Assembly (NCBI RefSeq): GCF_900128975.1 | Contig: NZ_FQVC01000014.1 | Location: forward strand, 29,839-93,838 | DNA: 64,000 nt | Source of the DNA: Devosia limi DSM 17137 | Lineage (GTDB): Bacteria; Pseudomonadota; Alphaproteobacteria; Rhizobiales; Devosiaceae | Direction of reading: 5' to 3' | In this document: positions 8,350 through 17,116 of the stretch, piece by piece | How the letters are laid out: every line of letters starts with the position of its first letter | Position numbering within the stretch: the first letter of the stretch is position 1 | Position numbers and translations under genes: made by a program | The notes under the pieces: generated by a model | Seen by the model: the letters and a program-made list of their open reading frames with translations, nothing else | Told to the model about the DNA's origin: nothing | Database searches by the model: none

Positions 8350-9587
8350 AACGCAACCGTCGACCCGACCCGACGCCACCCGATGAATCGTTCGAGCCTT
8401 ATGAAGAGCCCCGGACGATCCCCATACCTGTCCTCTCCATCGCCGTTGCCTTGGCACTTTGGGGAGGATTGACGCTCTACCAGAACGGTCAAGCGGTTGG
8501 TGTTGGGCAACAGGAGCGTGCTGATGATCTGGCTGCCCAACCGGCACTGGGCACAGATTCCGGTGCGGTCCTGTTCGAGGCTCGATGTGCCACATGTCAC
8601 CAGCCCAACGGGGTTGGCGTGCGAAACGCTGTACCACCTCTAATGGGCTCCGAATTCGTCGCCGCTGCACCTCAGGTCATGACGCAGATCCTGCTCCACG
8701 GGATCGACGGACCGATCAGCGTCGCGGGAAGACAGTTCAACGGCCACATGCCCAGTTTTTCGAGCGTGCTTCCGGATCAGGAGATCGCAGCCATTGTGAA
8801 CTATGCCCGAAACAGGTTCGGTGCGCCTCACTCTTCACAACTGGCGATCGACAGTGATTTCGTGGCCGAGCAACGCTCGAAATACCCCAACCGCGGCAGC
8901 TGGTTCGGTGGAGAAGAAATCGCAGCCGTGCTTGATACCACTTTGCCATCTCAACCACCTGCGCGATCCGGATCTATCGAGAGCGCCAATCCGGCCGTCC
9001 TGAAACTGATAAATGACGGTCGAGGGCCGGCTTGGGCCTGTTCGTCTTGCCATGGATCGGAAGGACAAGGGGGCGAGACGGTTCCTCGCCTGGCGGGCTT
9101 GCCGTCGGGCTATATTGCCAAGCAGCTAAAGGATTATGTGGCCGGCGATCGCCACAACGAAACCATGACGCTTGTGGCCTCGACCTTGACTGAGGATGAG
9201 ATGACAGGGTTGGGCAACTATTATTCCAGGCTGCGCTCTCCATCCAACGCTGCCCCCTCGTTGGGGGGAGACCTGGAACGTGGGGAACAGTTGGCACTTG
9301 AAGGGGACTGGTCCCTCGACGTTCCCGGATGCTTCTCATGCCATGGACCTTCCGGTTTCGGCGTCGCTCCGGGGTTCCCGTCACTGGCGGCCCAGCATCC
9401 AGCCTATACCGCGGCACAGCTTGCCGCGTGGGCCGGAGGGCAGCGCGACAATGCTCCGGTGGCTCTGATGAATCATATCGCGATTGCCCTCGACGACGAC
9501 GATCGTCGCGCGGTAGCGGACTACCTTGCGACACTGCCTCCGGTTCCGGCCACCGGAGGGCCAGCGGGAGATGATGAAGATGAATGA
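8346..9587 (+). CDS. Membrane-anchored triheme cytochrome c in the CcoP position
   Basis: A 413-residue protein with one membrane segment (about 28-45) and three CxxCH haem c sites at C81, C232 and C329. It occupies the place of ccoP, but CcoP normally has two haems and about 290-300 residues. The first domain resembles a mono-haem cytochrome c; the second and third resemble the paired c553/c4-type domains. It probably carries electrons into CcoO. There is no separate ccoQ. Its stop overlaps the next gene. Whether it replaces CcoP structurally is inferred from position. Confidence 0.82.
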   Translation: MKRNRRPDPTPPDESFEPYEEPRTIPIPVLSIAVALALWGGLTLYQNGQAVGVGQQERADDLAAQPALGTDSGAVLFEARCATCHQPNGVGVRNAVPPLMGSEFVAAAPQVMTQILLHGIDGPISVAGRQFNGHMPSFSSVLPDQEIAAIVNYARNRFGAPHSSQLAIDSDFVAEQRSKYPNRGSWFGGEEIAAVLDTTLPSQPPARSGSIESANPAVLKLINDGRGPAWACSSCHGSEGQGGETVPRLAGLPSGYIAKQLKDYVAGDRHNETMTLVASTLTEDEMTGLGNYYSRLRSPSNAAPSLGGDLERGEQLALEGDWSLDVPGCFSCHGPSGFGVAPGFPSLAAQHPAYTAAQLAAWAGGQRDNAPVALMNHIAIALDDDDRRAVADYLATLPPVPATGGPAGDDEDE

Positions 9588-10641
9588 CATGGACCAAGAA
9601 CGCCGAGAGGTGGAGGGCCACGAGGGCCGTGACCGTCCCAGATCGGGAAGACGCGCCCTGCGATGGATTTTTGCAGTCGGTGGTGGCCTGGGGCTCTTCG
9701 CTGCGGGACTTCTCGTGTTCGACTTCGATTTGATCAGGAGCTGGGGTGAGCCGGCCGACGCTCCCGAAACAGCCACTGCCATGTTTGAACCACCGTCTGA
9801 AGCGGATATCCCGGATGGTCCGGCGGGTGACGCCATCAGATTGGGAATGGAAATCTTCAAGAACACCGGGACCAACGCGTCCGATCATGTCGGCAATTCG
9901 CTGTCCTGCGCAAATTGTCATCTTGATGGGGGACGACGTGCTGACTCGGCGCCTATGTGGGCGGCGTGGGTCACCTATCCGTTGTTCCGATCCAAGAACA
10001 ACTCGATGAATACAATGGAAGATCGGATAAAGGGGTGCTTCACCTATTCGATGAATGCCCAGGATTCGATCAGCGGCGGTCCGCCACCCGCGGGTGACGA
10101 CATATACCGCAATCTGCAGACTTATATGCACTGGCTGGCTACCGGCGCTGCAACCAACGTCAAGCCTGCGGGGGCCGGGTACCCGGCGTTGGAGTTGCCG
10201 GAGCAGGGATACGACCCGGCACGGGGCGAAGATGTGTTTCAGGCCAATTGTGCAGCTTGCCATGGCGCCGATGGCCAGGGACAGCAAGACGCGAACGGAC
10301 GCTATACCTTCCCGCCGCTATGGGGACCACAATCATATAATTGGGGGGCAGGCATGGCGCGGGTCAACACCGCCGCAGGCTTCATCAAAGCCAATATGCC
10401 GCTCGGTCAACCGGGTCGGCTGACTGATCAGCAAGCATGGGATGTCGCGGCGTATCTTAACAGCCACGAACGACCCAAGGACCCTCGTCAAACCGGCACG
10501 GTAGAGGAGGCAGCGGCCAAGGACCACGCCGGTGAGGAGACTTACTATGGCAAGATTTTGAACGGCGTATTGCTTGGGACAGGAACGCCTCGCCCCTCGG
10601 CACCCATAGGTGGCACACCGGCACCAGCGCCCGTTCAGTGA
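9580..10641 (+). CDS. TsdA-like thiosulfate dehydrogenase, dihaem cytochrome c
   Basis: A 353-residue protein with an N-terminal membrane anchor (about 27-47) and two haem c sites at C110-A-N-C-H and C224-A-A-C-H. The stretch from the first haem through a cysteine in 'DRIKGCFTYSMN' matches the TsdA family, which oxidises thiosulfate to tetrathionate; that cysteine is the kind of residue TsdA uses as a haem ligand. The ATG at 9580 is chosen because GGGAG at 9566-9570 is nine bases upstream; 9571 and 9574 are alternatives. Its place inside the cbb3 operon suggests direct electron delivery to the oxidase. Confidence 0.78.
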   Translation: MNDMDQERREVEGHEGRDRPRSGRRALRWIFAVGGGLGLFAAGLLVFDFDLIRSWGEPADAPETATAMFEPPSEADIPDGPAGDAIRLGMEIFKNTGTNASDHVGNSLSCANCHLDGGRRADSAPMWAAWVTYPLFRSKNNSMNTMEDRIKGCFTYSMNAQDSISGGPPPAGDDIYRNLQTYMHWLATGAATNVKPAGAGYPALELPEQGYDPARGEDVFQANCAACHGADGQGQQDANGRYTFPPLWGPQSYNWGAGMARVNTAAGFIKANMPLGQPGRLTDQQAWDVAAYLNSHERPKDPRQTGTVEEAAAKDHAGEETYYGKILNGVLLGTGTPRPSAPIGGTPAPAPVQ

Positions 10642-10648
10642 GGGTGTG

Positions 10649-12811
10649 ATGGCTACTGCGTCGATGACAACCCGGCTGTTTGGAATCGACGGTATGTCCT
10701 GCGGCGCCTGTGCCAGAGGTCTGGAACACCGGATAAGACAAATGACCGGTGTGGACCAGGCATCCGTCCACTATCTCACGGCATCGATGCTGGTGAGATG
10801 GACTGATGAAGTCACCGATATGACCGCGATCGCGGAACGGGTTCGACAGTCCGGATATCAACTTGTCCCCGAAAGCCGTCCTGAGCTAACCGCCGCCCGC
10901 CTGCAACGGGATTTCGATTTGGTGGCCCGCCGGCTTGCGGTGGCCGTATTCTTCGGCATGTGGTCAATGGCCGCCGCCATCGCTCTTTATGCAATGCCCC
11001 AGGGGGATGCGACGGTCTCGCGAGCACTTGCCCTTGGGTCGGGTCTGCTGGCAATGCCGGTCGTCGCATATGCTGGGGCCGATATCGTTGCAATGGCCTG
11101 GAAGTCGCTCAGATTGGGTGACCTCGGTATCGATCTTCTGGTGACTTTGGGCGTGCTGGGCTCCGTTCTGCTTTCCATCAGCCACCTGTTGAGCGGATCG
11201 ACGTCGGTTTATTTCGATACGGCCGCAATGCTCATCACCTTGCTGCTTGTCGGGCGGCTTATCGACCTATGGGTTCGGAAAGGTGCGGTAGCGGCCATAA
11301 CTGCCATGGACGCAGCCAGCCCAGATCTGGCCAATCGGGTGACTGAAAACGGCAGCGTCGAAACTGTTCCGGCGGCTTCTCTTGTTGTAGGCGACACCGT
11401 GGTTGTCGAAGCAGGGTCGACGTCCAGCGTGGATGGTGTCGTCCTGACGGGCTCCTCTTCGGTCAACCGCGCTGCACTTACAGGGGAAAGCAGGGTTGCC
11501 GACGTCGGGCCGGGAGAGCGGGTAGAGGCAGGAACCATCAACCTCACACGACGACTTCAACTAAGGGTCGATCGCGATCCGGGCGACAGGGATATTGACC
11601 GTATGGGCGGGAGGATAGCTGTCGAGATCGCCCGTCGTGGACACGACTCTACTCGTACTGACCTTTGGGCCCGTCGTCTTTCAATCGTGATCCCGGCGCT
11701 TGCCATCGTCGTCGGCGTCGCGACGTTCCTAACCGGCGTTGGCTTCGAAGTGGCAGCCAGCCGAGCTCTGACGCTGCTCGTGGGTGCTTGCCCATGCGCC
11801 CTGGCTTTGGCGGCGCCACTGGCGCAGGTGAGAGCAACCCTAGCAGCCGCGAGGTTTGGCGTTCGAATCCAGGACCCTGTAGGGTTCATGCGGTTAGCTG
11901 AAGTGAAAGACGCAATCTTTGATAAGACCGGGACGCTGACGATCGGGATGCCGGGTGTGATTTCGATCACGGCAAGCGACGGTTGGAGCGAGCAAGAAGT
12001 CCTGGCTATGGCCGCTCATGCAGAAACCGGGATCGACCATCCGTTGGCCCGATCCATCATCAGAGCGCATGGCTCGGAGATGGGGGAGGGCGGTACGCGC
12101 TGGGATCGCGGAGCGTCCGCAATTACACCGGACGGTGCCGTAATTTCCGTGGCAGGCGCGCAAAACACGTCGGATGCTTCCGGCACCGTACTGCAGGTGC
12201 TTCGGGACAATGAACTTGTCGGTCATATCCTTGTGGATGACCCTATCGACCCAAGCGCATCTGCAGCAATTGGGGCGCTTTCTTCACTTGGTATCCTGTG
12301 TTCCATTGCAACGGGAGACAACGCAAATCCGGCGCATCGCGTGGCAGAGGCTGTTGGCATCGCATCGGGTCTGGTCCATGCAGGATGCACTCCAGCCGAA
12401 AAAGCAGACCTTGTAAGAGCGGCAGGAAGACCTGTACTCTTCGTCGGTGACGGTATTAATGACGGTCCTGCCTTGGCAGCATCAGCATGTGGGCTATCGG
12501 TTCGATCCGCACATGCATCGGCGTCGAGCACGGCCCACGTCGCGATCGTCGACGAGGGAATCCGAGCTATCGCGCCTTTGGTCAGGCTCTCCCGCAGAAC
12601 GGTGGCGACGGTGAACGAGAACATCGTTCTGGCCACCGTTTATAATGTTGTCTTGGTGCCTCTCGCCGCTACGGGGATGATGACACCGCTGACCGCGGCA
12701 TTGGCCATGCTGTTCAGTTCGCTCAGTGTGCTGCTCAACACGTGGCGGCTCGGTCTCTCGGCACGTCCGCGTGCGGCAATTTCTGCGCTGGGAAATGTTA
12801 TGCGCCATTAG
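10649..12811 (+). CDS. ccoI: Copper-transporting P1B-type ATPase, CcoI-like
   Basis: A 720-residue heavy-metal ATPase. It has an N-terminal HMA domain with C18-G-A-C21, the TGES actuator motif, the C381-P-C383 metal site in the membrane, the phosphorylation site D425-KTGT, the HP motif (HPLARSI) and GDGIND near the end. CPC plus a single HMA domain fits Cu(I) export. Position after the oxidase subunits points to CcoI/FixI, which supplies copper to CcoN. The usual partners ccoG and ccoH are absent; a ccoS-like piece is fused to ccoN. The ATG at 10649 follows GAGGGTG by one base-turn; an upstream in-frame ATG at 10610 lies inside the previous gene. Confidence 0.87.
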   Translation: MATASMTTRLFGIDGMSCGACARGLEHRIRQMTGVDQASVHYLTASMLVRWTDEVTDMTAIAERVRQSGYQLVPESRPELTAARLQRDFDLVARRLAVAVFFGMWSMAAAIALYAMPQGDATVSRALALGSGLLAMPVVAYAGADIVAMAWKSLRLGDLGIDLLVTLGVLGSVLLSISHLLSGSTSVYFDTAAMLITLLLVGRLIDLWVRKGAVAAITAMDAASPDLANRVTENGSVETVPAASLVVGDTVVVEAGSTSSVDGVVLTGSSSVNRAALTGESRVADVGPGERVEAGTINLTRRLQLRVDRDPGDRDIDRMGGRIAVEIARRGHDSTRTDLWARRLSIVIPALAIVVGVATFLTGVGFEVAASRALTLLVGACPCALALAAPLAQVRATLAAARFGVRIQDPVGFMRLAEVKDAIFDKTGTLTIGMPGVISITASDGWSEQEVLAMAAHAETGIDHPLARSIIRAHGSEMGEGGTRWDRGASAITPDGAVISVAGAQNTSDASGTVLQVLRDNELVGHILVDDPIDPSASAAIGALSSLGILCSIATGDNANPAHRVAEAVGIASGLVHAGCTPAEKADLVRAAGRPVLFVGDGINDGPALAASACGLSVRSAHASASSTAHVAIVDEGIRAIAPLVRLSRRTVATVNENIVLATVYNVVLVPLAATGMMTPLTAALAMLFSSLSVLLNTWRLGLSARPRAAISALGNVMRH

Positions 12812-12885
12812 CATTTTGCCGTGACGGTCGTCCTTAGCGGGTGCGGTCAAAGCGCGCACCGTTCAATCTACTCTTTTATATATAA

Positions 12886-12923
12886 GAATTACAGAATATA
12901 TGAATGAGTAAATATTAAAGGAG
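12886..12923 (+). promoter_or_regulatory. AT-rich leader with 8-bp-phased GAAT repeats and ribosome site
   Basis: The 118-bp gap before the peroxiredoxin gene contains an AT-rich patch with GAAT at 12886, 12894 and 12902, exactly eight bases apart, then an AAAGGAG ribosome site at 12917-12923. The composition contrasts sharply with the GC-rich surroundings and suggests a promoter and operator for prx-cydAB. The regulator is not identified. Confidence 0.35.
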
Positions 12924-12929
12924 TACGTC

Positions 12930-13556
12930 ATGACTATCCGTATCGGCGAAACCGCCCCCGATTTCGACGCCGACACCACCACCGGACCTATAAATTTTCA
13001 TGAGTGGATCGGCTCCTCCTGGGCCTTCTTTTTCAGCCATCCAGGTGATTTCACGCCCGTCTGTACGACGGAAATGGGCCGCACGGCGCAGCTAGCGGAA
13101 CGCTTTGCCGAGCTCAATACCAAACCTATCGGTTTGTCGACCGACTCGGTCGAGGAACACCTCAGCTGGATTTCTGATGTCAACGAAACCCAGAATACCG
13201 TGTTGCGCTTTCCGATCGTTGCCGATCCGGACCTGCGGATTGCCAAGCTCTACGAGATGATCCACCCTTCACAAAGCGAGACCGCCGCGGTCCGCTCGGT
13301 TTTTATAATCGATCCCGCCAAGAAGGTGCGGTTGACCATGACCTATCCGCTTAGCATTGGTCGCAATTTTGATGAGATCATTCGCGTCATCATGGCGCTG
13401 CAGACCAGTGACAAGAACCGTGTTTCCATGCCTGCGGATTGGCAGCCTGGGCAGGATGTCATTATCCCACCCTCAATCAAGAATGATGAAGCCAAAACTT
13501 TGTTTCCGCAGGGCTGGAACGAACTTCGTCCTTACTTGCGCATGACCAAGATTTAG
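12930..13556 (+). CDS. 1-Cys peroxiredoxin (AhpC/TSA, Prx6 type)
   Basis: A 208-residue peroxiredoxin with the peroxidatic cysteine C45 in the FTPVCTTE motif and the HPGDF segment before it. The length and the C-terminal domain fit the Prx6/1-Cys group, which reduces peroxides with an external thiol. AAAGGAG seven bases upstream fixes the start. It begins a new unit ahead of cydAB (25-base gap) and could protect the respiratory membrane; some family members also react with persulfides. Confidence 0.9.
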   Translation: MTIRIGETAPDFDADTTTGPINFHEWIGSSWAFFFSHPGDFTPVCTTEMGRTAQLAERFAELNTKPIGLSTDSVEEHLSWISDVNETQNTVLRFPIVADPDLRIAKLYEMIHPSQSETAAVRSVFIIDPAKKVRLTMTYPLSIGRNFDEIIRVIMALQTSDKNRVSMPADWQPGQDVIIPPSIKNDEAKTLFPQGWNELRPYLRMTKI

Positions 13557-13581
13557 CTTTCTGTATATCGGGGAGTGCCAG

Positions 13582-15006
13582 ATGGATTTTGGACAGACTG
13601 CAGAAATTCTGGCGCGCATCCAGTTCGCCTTCACTATTTCTTTTCACTTCATATTTCCGGCGTTTTCCATCGGCACGGCCAGCTATCTGGCCGTGCTGAA
13701 CGGCCTTTGGCTGTGGAAGCGTGACCCGGCCTACCTCAAGCTTTTCGAGTACTGGAAGACCATATTTGCCGTCACTTTCGGCATGGGCGTCGTCTCTGGC
13801 ATAGTCATGAGCTACCAGTTCGGGACCAACTGGTCCGCCTTCTCGGAACGTGCCGGGGCGGTCATTGGTCCGTTGATGGGCTATGAAGTGCTGACGGCGT
13901 TCTTTCTTGAGGCCGGATTTCTGGGGATTGCCCTTTTTGGCCGCAAGCGCGTCGGCGACACGCTTCACATGGTGGCAGTGGTGACCGTCGCCATTGGCAC
14001 CTTGATTTCCGCTACCTGGATCCTTTCGGTCAACAGTTGGATGCATACGCCCCAGGGCTTTTCGATCGATGCCAGCGGCAATTTCGTGCCGGAAGATTGG
14101 TGGGCAATCGTTTTCAGCCCGTCTTTCCCCTATAGGCTCGTCCACACGGTGCTTGCCGCATTCCTGACCACAGCATTCGCTGTTGGTGCGGTTGGTGCTT
14201 GGCACCTGCTAAAGGATCGGGACAACCGCCAGGCACGGATCATGTTCTCCATGGCAATGTGGATGGCGGCGATCGTGACGCCGATGCAGATCCTGGCGGG
14301 CGACATGCATGGCATCAACACATTGGAGCATCAACCTGCCAAGATCGCTGCAATGGAGGGGCACTATGAAAGTCATCCCGACGGTGCGCCACTAATCCTT
14401 TTCGGCATCCCCAACGAGGAAGAAGAGCGGATCGACTACGCCATTGAGATCCCCAAAGCCTCTTCGCTTATTCTCAAGCACGACCTGAATGCGCCGCTCG
14501 ACGGTCTCGATGCGTTCGCTGTCGAAGACCGGCCACCGGTGACGATTCCCTTCTTTGCTTTCCGCATCATGGTGGGCATCGGCTTTGCCATGCTGGGCAT
14601 CGGAATGTGGTCGCTATGGACGCGCTGGCGCAAGACGCTTTTCACCAACCACTGGTTGCATCGCGCCGCACTCGTCATGGGCCCTTCCGGATTTGTCGCC
14701 GTGCTTGCAGGTTGGTTCACGACCGAGGTGGGGCGGCAGCCCTTTACGGTCTATGGGCTGATGCGGACATCCGAAAGCCTTTCGCCGGTCGCTGCACCCG
14801 CCGTTGGGGCATCATTGGTCGCCTTCGTCATCGTTTACTTCATTGTGTTTGGCGCCGGCGTTTTTTACCTGTTCCGGCTGTTCAGACGTCCGCCGGTCAT
14901 GGAAGTGGATCACGAACTCGATCTCGGTCCGACGCGGGCAGCTGGTATAACGCCGGGACCCGCCCAGGAAACCACCATTCGTGAGGGCGTAAATCATGGA
15001 GATTGA
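13582..15006 (+). CDS. cydA: Cytochrome bd oxidase subunit I, cyanide-insensitive type
   Basis: A 474-residue CydA with about nine membrane helices. H22 is placed as the haem b595 ligand, and the 'TTEVGRQPFTVYG' block near the C terminus is conserved. The loop between helices VI and VII (Q-loop) is short, as in the CioA group, which tolerates cyanide and sulfide. The enzyme oxidises quinol and reduces oxygen without pumping protons. GGGGAG lies before the ATG. The last 11 bases overlap cydB. Confidence 0.93.
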   Translation: MDFGQTAEILARIQFAFTISFHFIFPAFSIGTASYLAVLNGLWLWKRDPAYLKLFEYWKTIFAVTFGMGVVSGIVMSYQFGTNWSAFSERAGAVIGPLMGYEVLTAFFLEAGFLGIALFGRKRVGDTLHMVAVVTVAIGTLISATWILSVNSWMHTPQGFSIDASGNFVPEDWWAIVFSPSFPYRLVHTVLAAFLTTAFAVGAVGAWHLLKDRDNRQARIMFSMAMWMAAIVTPMQILAGDMHGINTLEHQPAKIAAMEGHYESHPDGAPLILFGIPNEEEERIDYAIEIPKASSLILKHDLNAPLDGLDAFAVEDRPPVTIPFFAFRIMVGIGFAMLGIGMWSLWTRWRKTLFTNHWLHRAALVMGPSGFVAVLAGWFTTEVGRQPFTVYGLMRTSESLSPVAAPAVGASLVAFVIVYFIVFGAGVFYLFRLFRRPPVMEVDHELDLGPTRAAGITPGPAQETTIREGVNHGD

Positions 15007-16000
15007 TCTTCCCACCGTCTGGGCAGGCATCATCGCTTTTGCCGTGCTTGCCTATGTGGTGCTCGACGGCTTCGATCTGGGCGTCGGTATCCTGTTCCCG
15101 TTCTTCAGGGATAGGCACGACCGGGACATCATGACCAACTCCATCGCTCCGGTTTGGGATGGCAACGAAACCTGGCTGGTTCTGGGTGGCGGCGGGCTGA
15201 TGGCGGTCTTTCCCGTCGTTTATGCCACTGTCCTGCCCGCGCTCTACATGCCGGTTATTCTAATGCTGCTCGGGCTGATCTTTCGGGGCGTTGCCTTCGA
15301 GTTCCGCTGGCGGACGACCAGGGGTTCGATCTGGTGGGATATAGGTTTCTGGCTCGGCTCGACCGTCGCCGCATTCACGCAGGGCATTGCACTGGGAGCG
15401 CTGGTACAGGGTATCGAGATCGTTGACCGGGCCTATGCCGGCGGGTGGTGGGATTGGCTAACGCCGTTTTCCCTCATAACTGGCGCCGCGGTCACCGTGG
15501 GCTACGCCTTGCTAGGTGCGACTTGGCTCAATCTCAAAACCTCAGGCGACTTGCAGGCAAGGTCCCGCCGCATCGCTATGTGGACTGGTGGTGCAACGAT
15601 TGCGCTGATCGGCGTCGTGTCGCTTTGGAGCCCGTTCATCGACCAGATCTACTTCGAACGCTGGTTCGGCTGGCCCACGGCGTTTTTCTCTGCATTCGTT
15701 CCCATGCTGCTTGCCGTATGTGCCTTCGCGCTCTGGCAGGGATTGACCACTGACAAGCACCTTCAGCCTTTTCTGGCCGCGCTGGGCCTATTTGTGCTCA
15801 GCTTTATCGGGATCGGGATCAGCTTTTACCCCTACATGGTGCCAGGTGCGCTCACGATAGAAGAAGCCGCAGCGCCGGACAGCTCCTTGATGTTCCTCTT
15901 GGTCGGCGCATCGGTGCTGGTACCGGTGATCCTGGCCTATACCGGCTACGCCTATTGGGTCTTCCGTGGAAAAATCGACCCGGAGGAGGGCTACCACTGA
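14996..16000 (+). CDS. cydB: Cytochrome bd oxidase subunit II
   Basis: A 334-residue CydB with about nine membrane segments and the family's N-terminal 'YVVLDGFDLGVG' signature. It pairs with CydA to form the quinol oxidase. The start overlaps cydA by 11 bases and its stop overlaps the following 37-residue gene (TGATG), so all three are coupled. Confidence 0.93.
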   Translation: MEIDLPTVWAGIIAFAVLAYVVLDGFDLGVGILFPFFRDRHDRDIMTNSIAPVWDGNETWLVLGGGGLMAVFPVVYATVLPALYMPVILMLLGLIFRGVAFEFRWRTTRGSIWWDIGFWLGSTVAAFTQGIALGALVQGIEIVDRAYAGGWWDWLTPFSLITGAAVTVGYALLGATWLNLKTSGDLQARSRRIAMWTGGATIALIGVVSLWSPFIDQIYFERWFGWPTAFFSAFVPMLLAVCAFALWQGLTTDKHLQPFLAALGLFVLSFIGIGISFYPYMVPGALTIEEAAAPDSSLMFLLVGASVLVPVILAYTGYAYWVFRGKIDPEEGYH

Positions 16001-16113
16001 TGCATGTGCAAAAATCCCTGAAGCAGGTCGGCTGGTTCGTGGCGCTATGGGCCATGGGTGTTGGCACCATTCTAGCGGTTGGCTTGATCATCCGTCTGGC
16101 GCTAGGCCTTTAG
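16000..16113 (+). CDS. DUF2474 small membrane subunit of bd oxidase (CydX-like)
   Basis: A 37-residue protein starting at the ATG that overlaps the cydB stop. It has a short basic N terminus, then 'VGWFVALW' and one long hydrophobic helix ending 'IIRLALGL'. DUF2474 proteins of this size and place follow cydB in many CIO-type operons and are thought to stabilise the oxidase, like CydX or CydS. Confidence 0.8.
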   Translation: MHVQKSLKQVGWFVALWAMGVGTILAVGLIIRLALGL

Positions 16114-16220
16114 ATGGTCACTCCGATTTGTCGGACCCCACGCGACTACGGGCGCCGGGCCGAGAGCGCACGGATCGGCCAATCGTCGCCGGTGCTGGCG
16201 CTTGTTTGGAGGTTGCGTCC

Positions 16221-16565
16221 ATGATCAAGCCGATAAGACTTTCTCCCAGCTATGCCATCTCAAGTCAGCTTTTGCCTTCCGACCTGGCGGACGCCAAGAG
16301 TGCCGGTTTTCGAACAGTGCTGGACGTACGTTATGACGATGAAGATCCTGGGCAGCCTGCCTTTGAGGAGATGGCTCGGGCTGCTGATTTGGCGGGAATT
16401 GCGATAGTCCACTTGCCGTCTGCATCGCCGCCCAACGACGGGCAACTGCGTGAGTTCGTTCGGCTTTCGCTCAAGTTGCGGAAGCCTGTCCTGGCATACT
16501 GCCGTTCGGGGGATAGAGCGAGACAACTTTGGAAACTCACGGAACTGCGTCGAGGCAACCTCTGA
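16221..16565 (+). CDS. DUF442/TIGR01244 sulfurtransferase- or phosphatase-like protein, second copy
   Basis: A 114-residue DUF442 protein with active loop C94-R-S-G-D-R. It is a diverged paralogue of the gene at 2100-2426, so the cargo block carries two such enzymes. TTGGAGG (16206-16212) eight bases before the ATG sets the start; the preceding 107 bases separate it from the cydB unit. It probably handles persulfide sulfur or a phosphoester; which is not resolved by sequence. Confidence 0.82.
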   Translation: MIKPIRLSPSYAISSQLLPSDLADAKSAGFRTVLDVRYDDEDPGQPAFEEMARAADLAGIAIVHLPSASPPNDGQLREFVRLSLKLRKPVLAYCRSGDRARQLWKLTELRRGNL

Positions 16566-16768
16566 CGAGCCAACGATTGAGCTGCCGACCGCAGCATGGG
16601 GTCGATGTTCGGCGCAGAATTCCCAATGGGTATCTAGGGACCTCAATGCGGGCTGACTACTAACTGCCGCCGCCTTGCGCCATTGCCAACGGCATAGTGA
16701 GTGTCGCAGGCATCAAATCTGGACAGCTACATCTTCTTTGGAACACAACAAAATAGAGAGTTCACCAC

Positions 16769-17116
16769 ATGGCCTATACGGAAAAATTCCAAGCCCTCGC
16801 CGATGAGGCTCAATCACGTGTTTCGGGTGTCTCGGCCCATGAGGTTGAGGGCCTCGTGAATGAAGGCGCCCTACTGCTCGACATACGAGATAGCGAAGAG
16901 CATCAGGCTGATCATATCACGGGGTCAATTAACGTCAGCCGTGGAAAGCTAGAAATGAACATTGAAGCAGCAGTGCCCGACCTTAATGCGACCATCCTCT
17001 GCTACTGTAATGCGAATAATCGAGGTGCCCTGTCCGCTGACACTTTGCGCGCAATGGGTTACAAAAATGCGCGATACATTGCTGGGGGCCTAAGAGCCTA
17101 TCGCGCAATGGAATGA
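16769..17116 (+). CDS. Rhodanese-like sulfurtransferase
   Basis: A 115-residue single-domain rhodanese. The 'LLLDIRDSEEHQADHITGSINV' region (split here for length: residues 36-57) is the typical N-terminal signature, and the catalytic loop is C80-N-A-N-N-R85, with an extra cysteine at C78. The loop differs from the usual C-R-x-G-x-R, as in some polysulfide- or arsenate-linked rhodaneses. It ends the sulfur/respiration block. A weak AGAG precedes the start, after a 203-bp gap in which I see nothing else. Confidence 0.85.
   Translation: MAYTEKFQALADEAQSRVSGVSAHEVEGLVNEGALLLDIRDSEEHQADHITGSINVSRGKLEMNIEAAVPDLNATILCYCNANNRGALSADTLRAMGYKNARYIAGGLRAYRAME

Noticed and set aside
8974..10287. 437-residue - strand frame opposite the triheme cytochrome and TsdA-like genes
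   Set aside because: Lies wholly antisense to genes with clear haem motifs, is rich in Arg/Pro/Ser, and has no ribosome site or domain.
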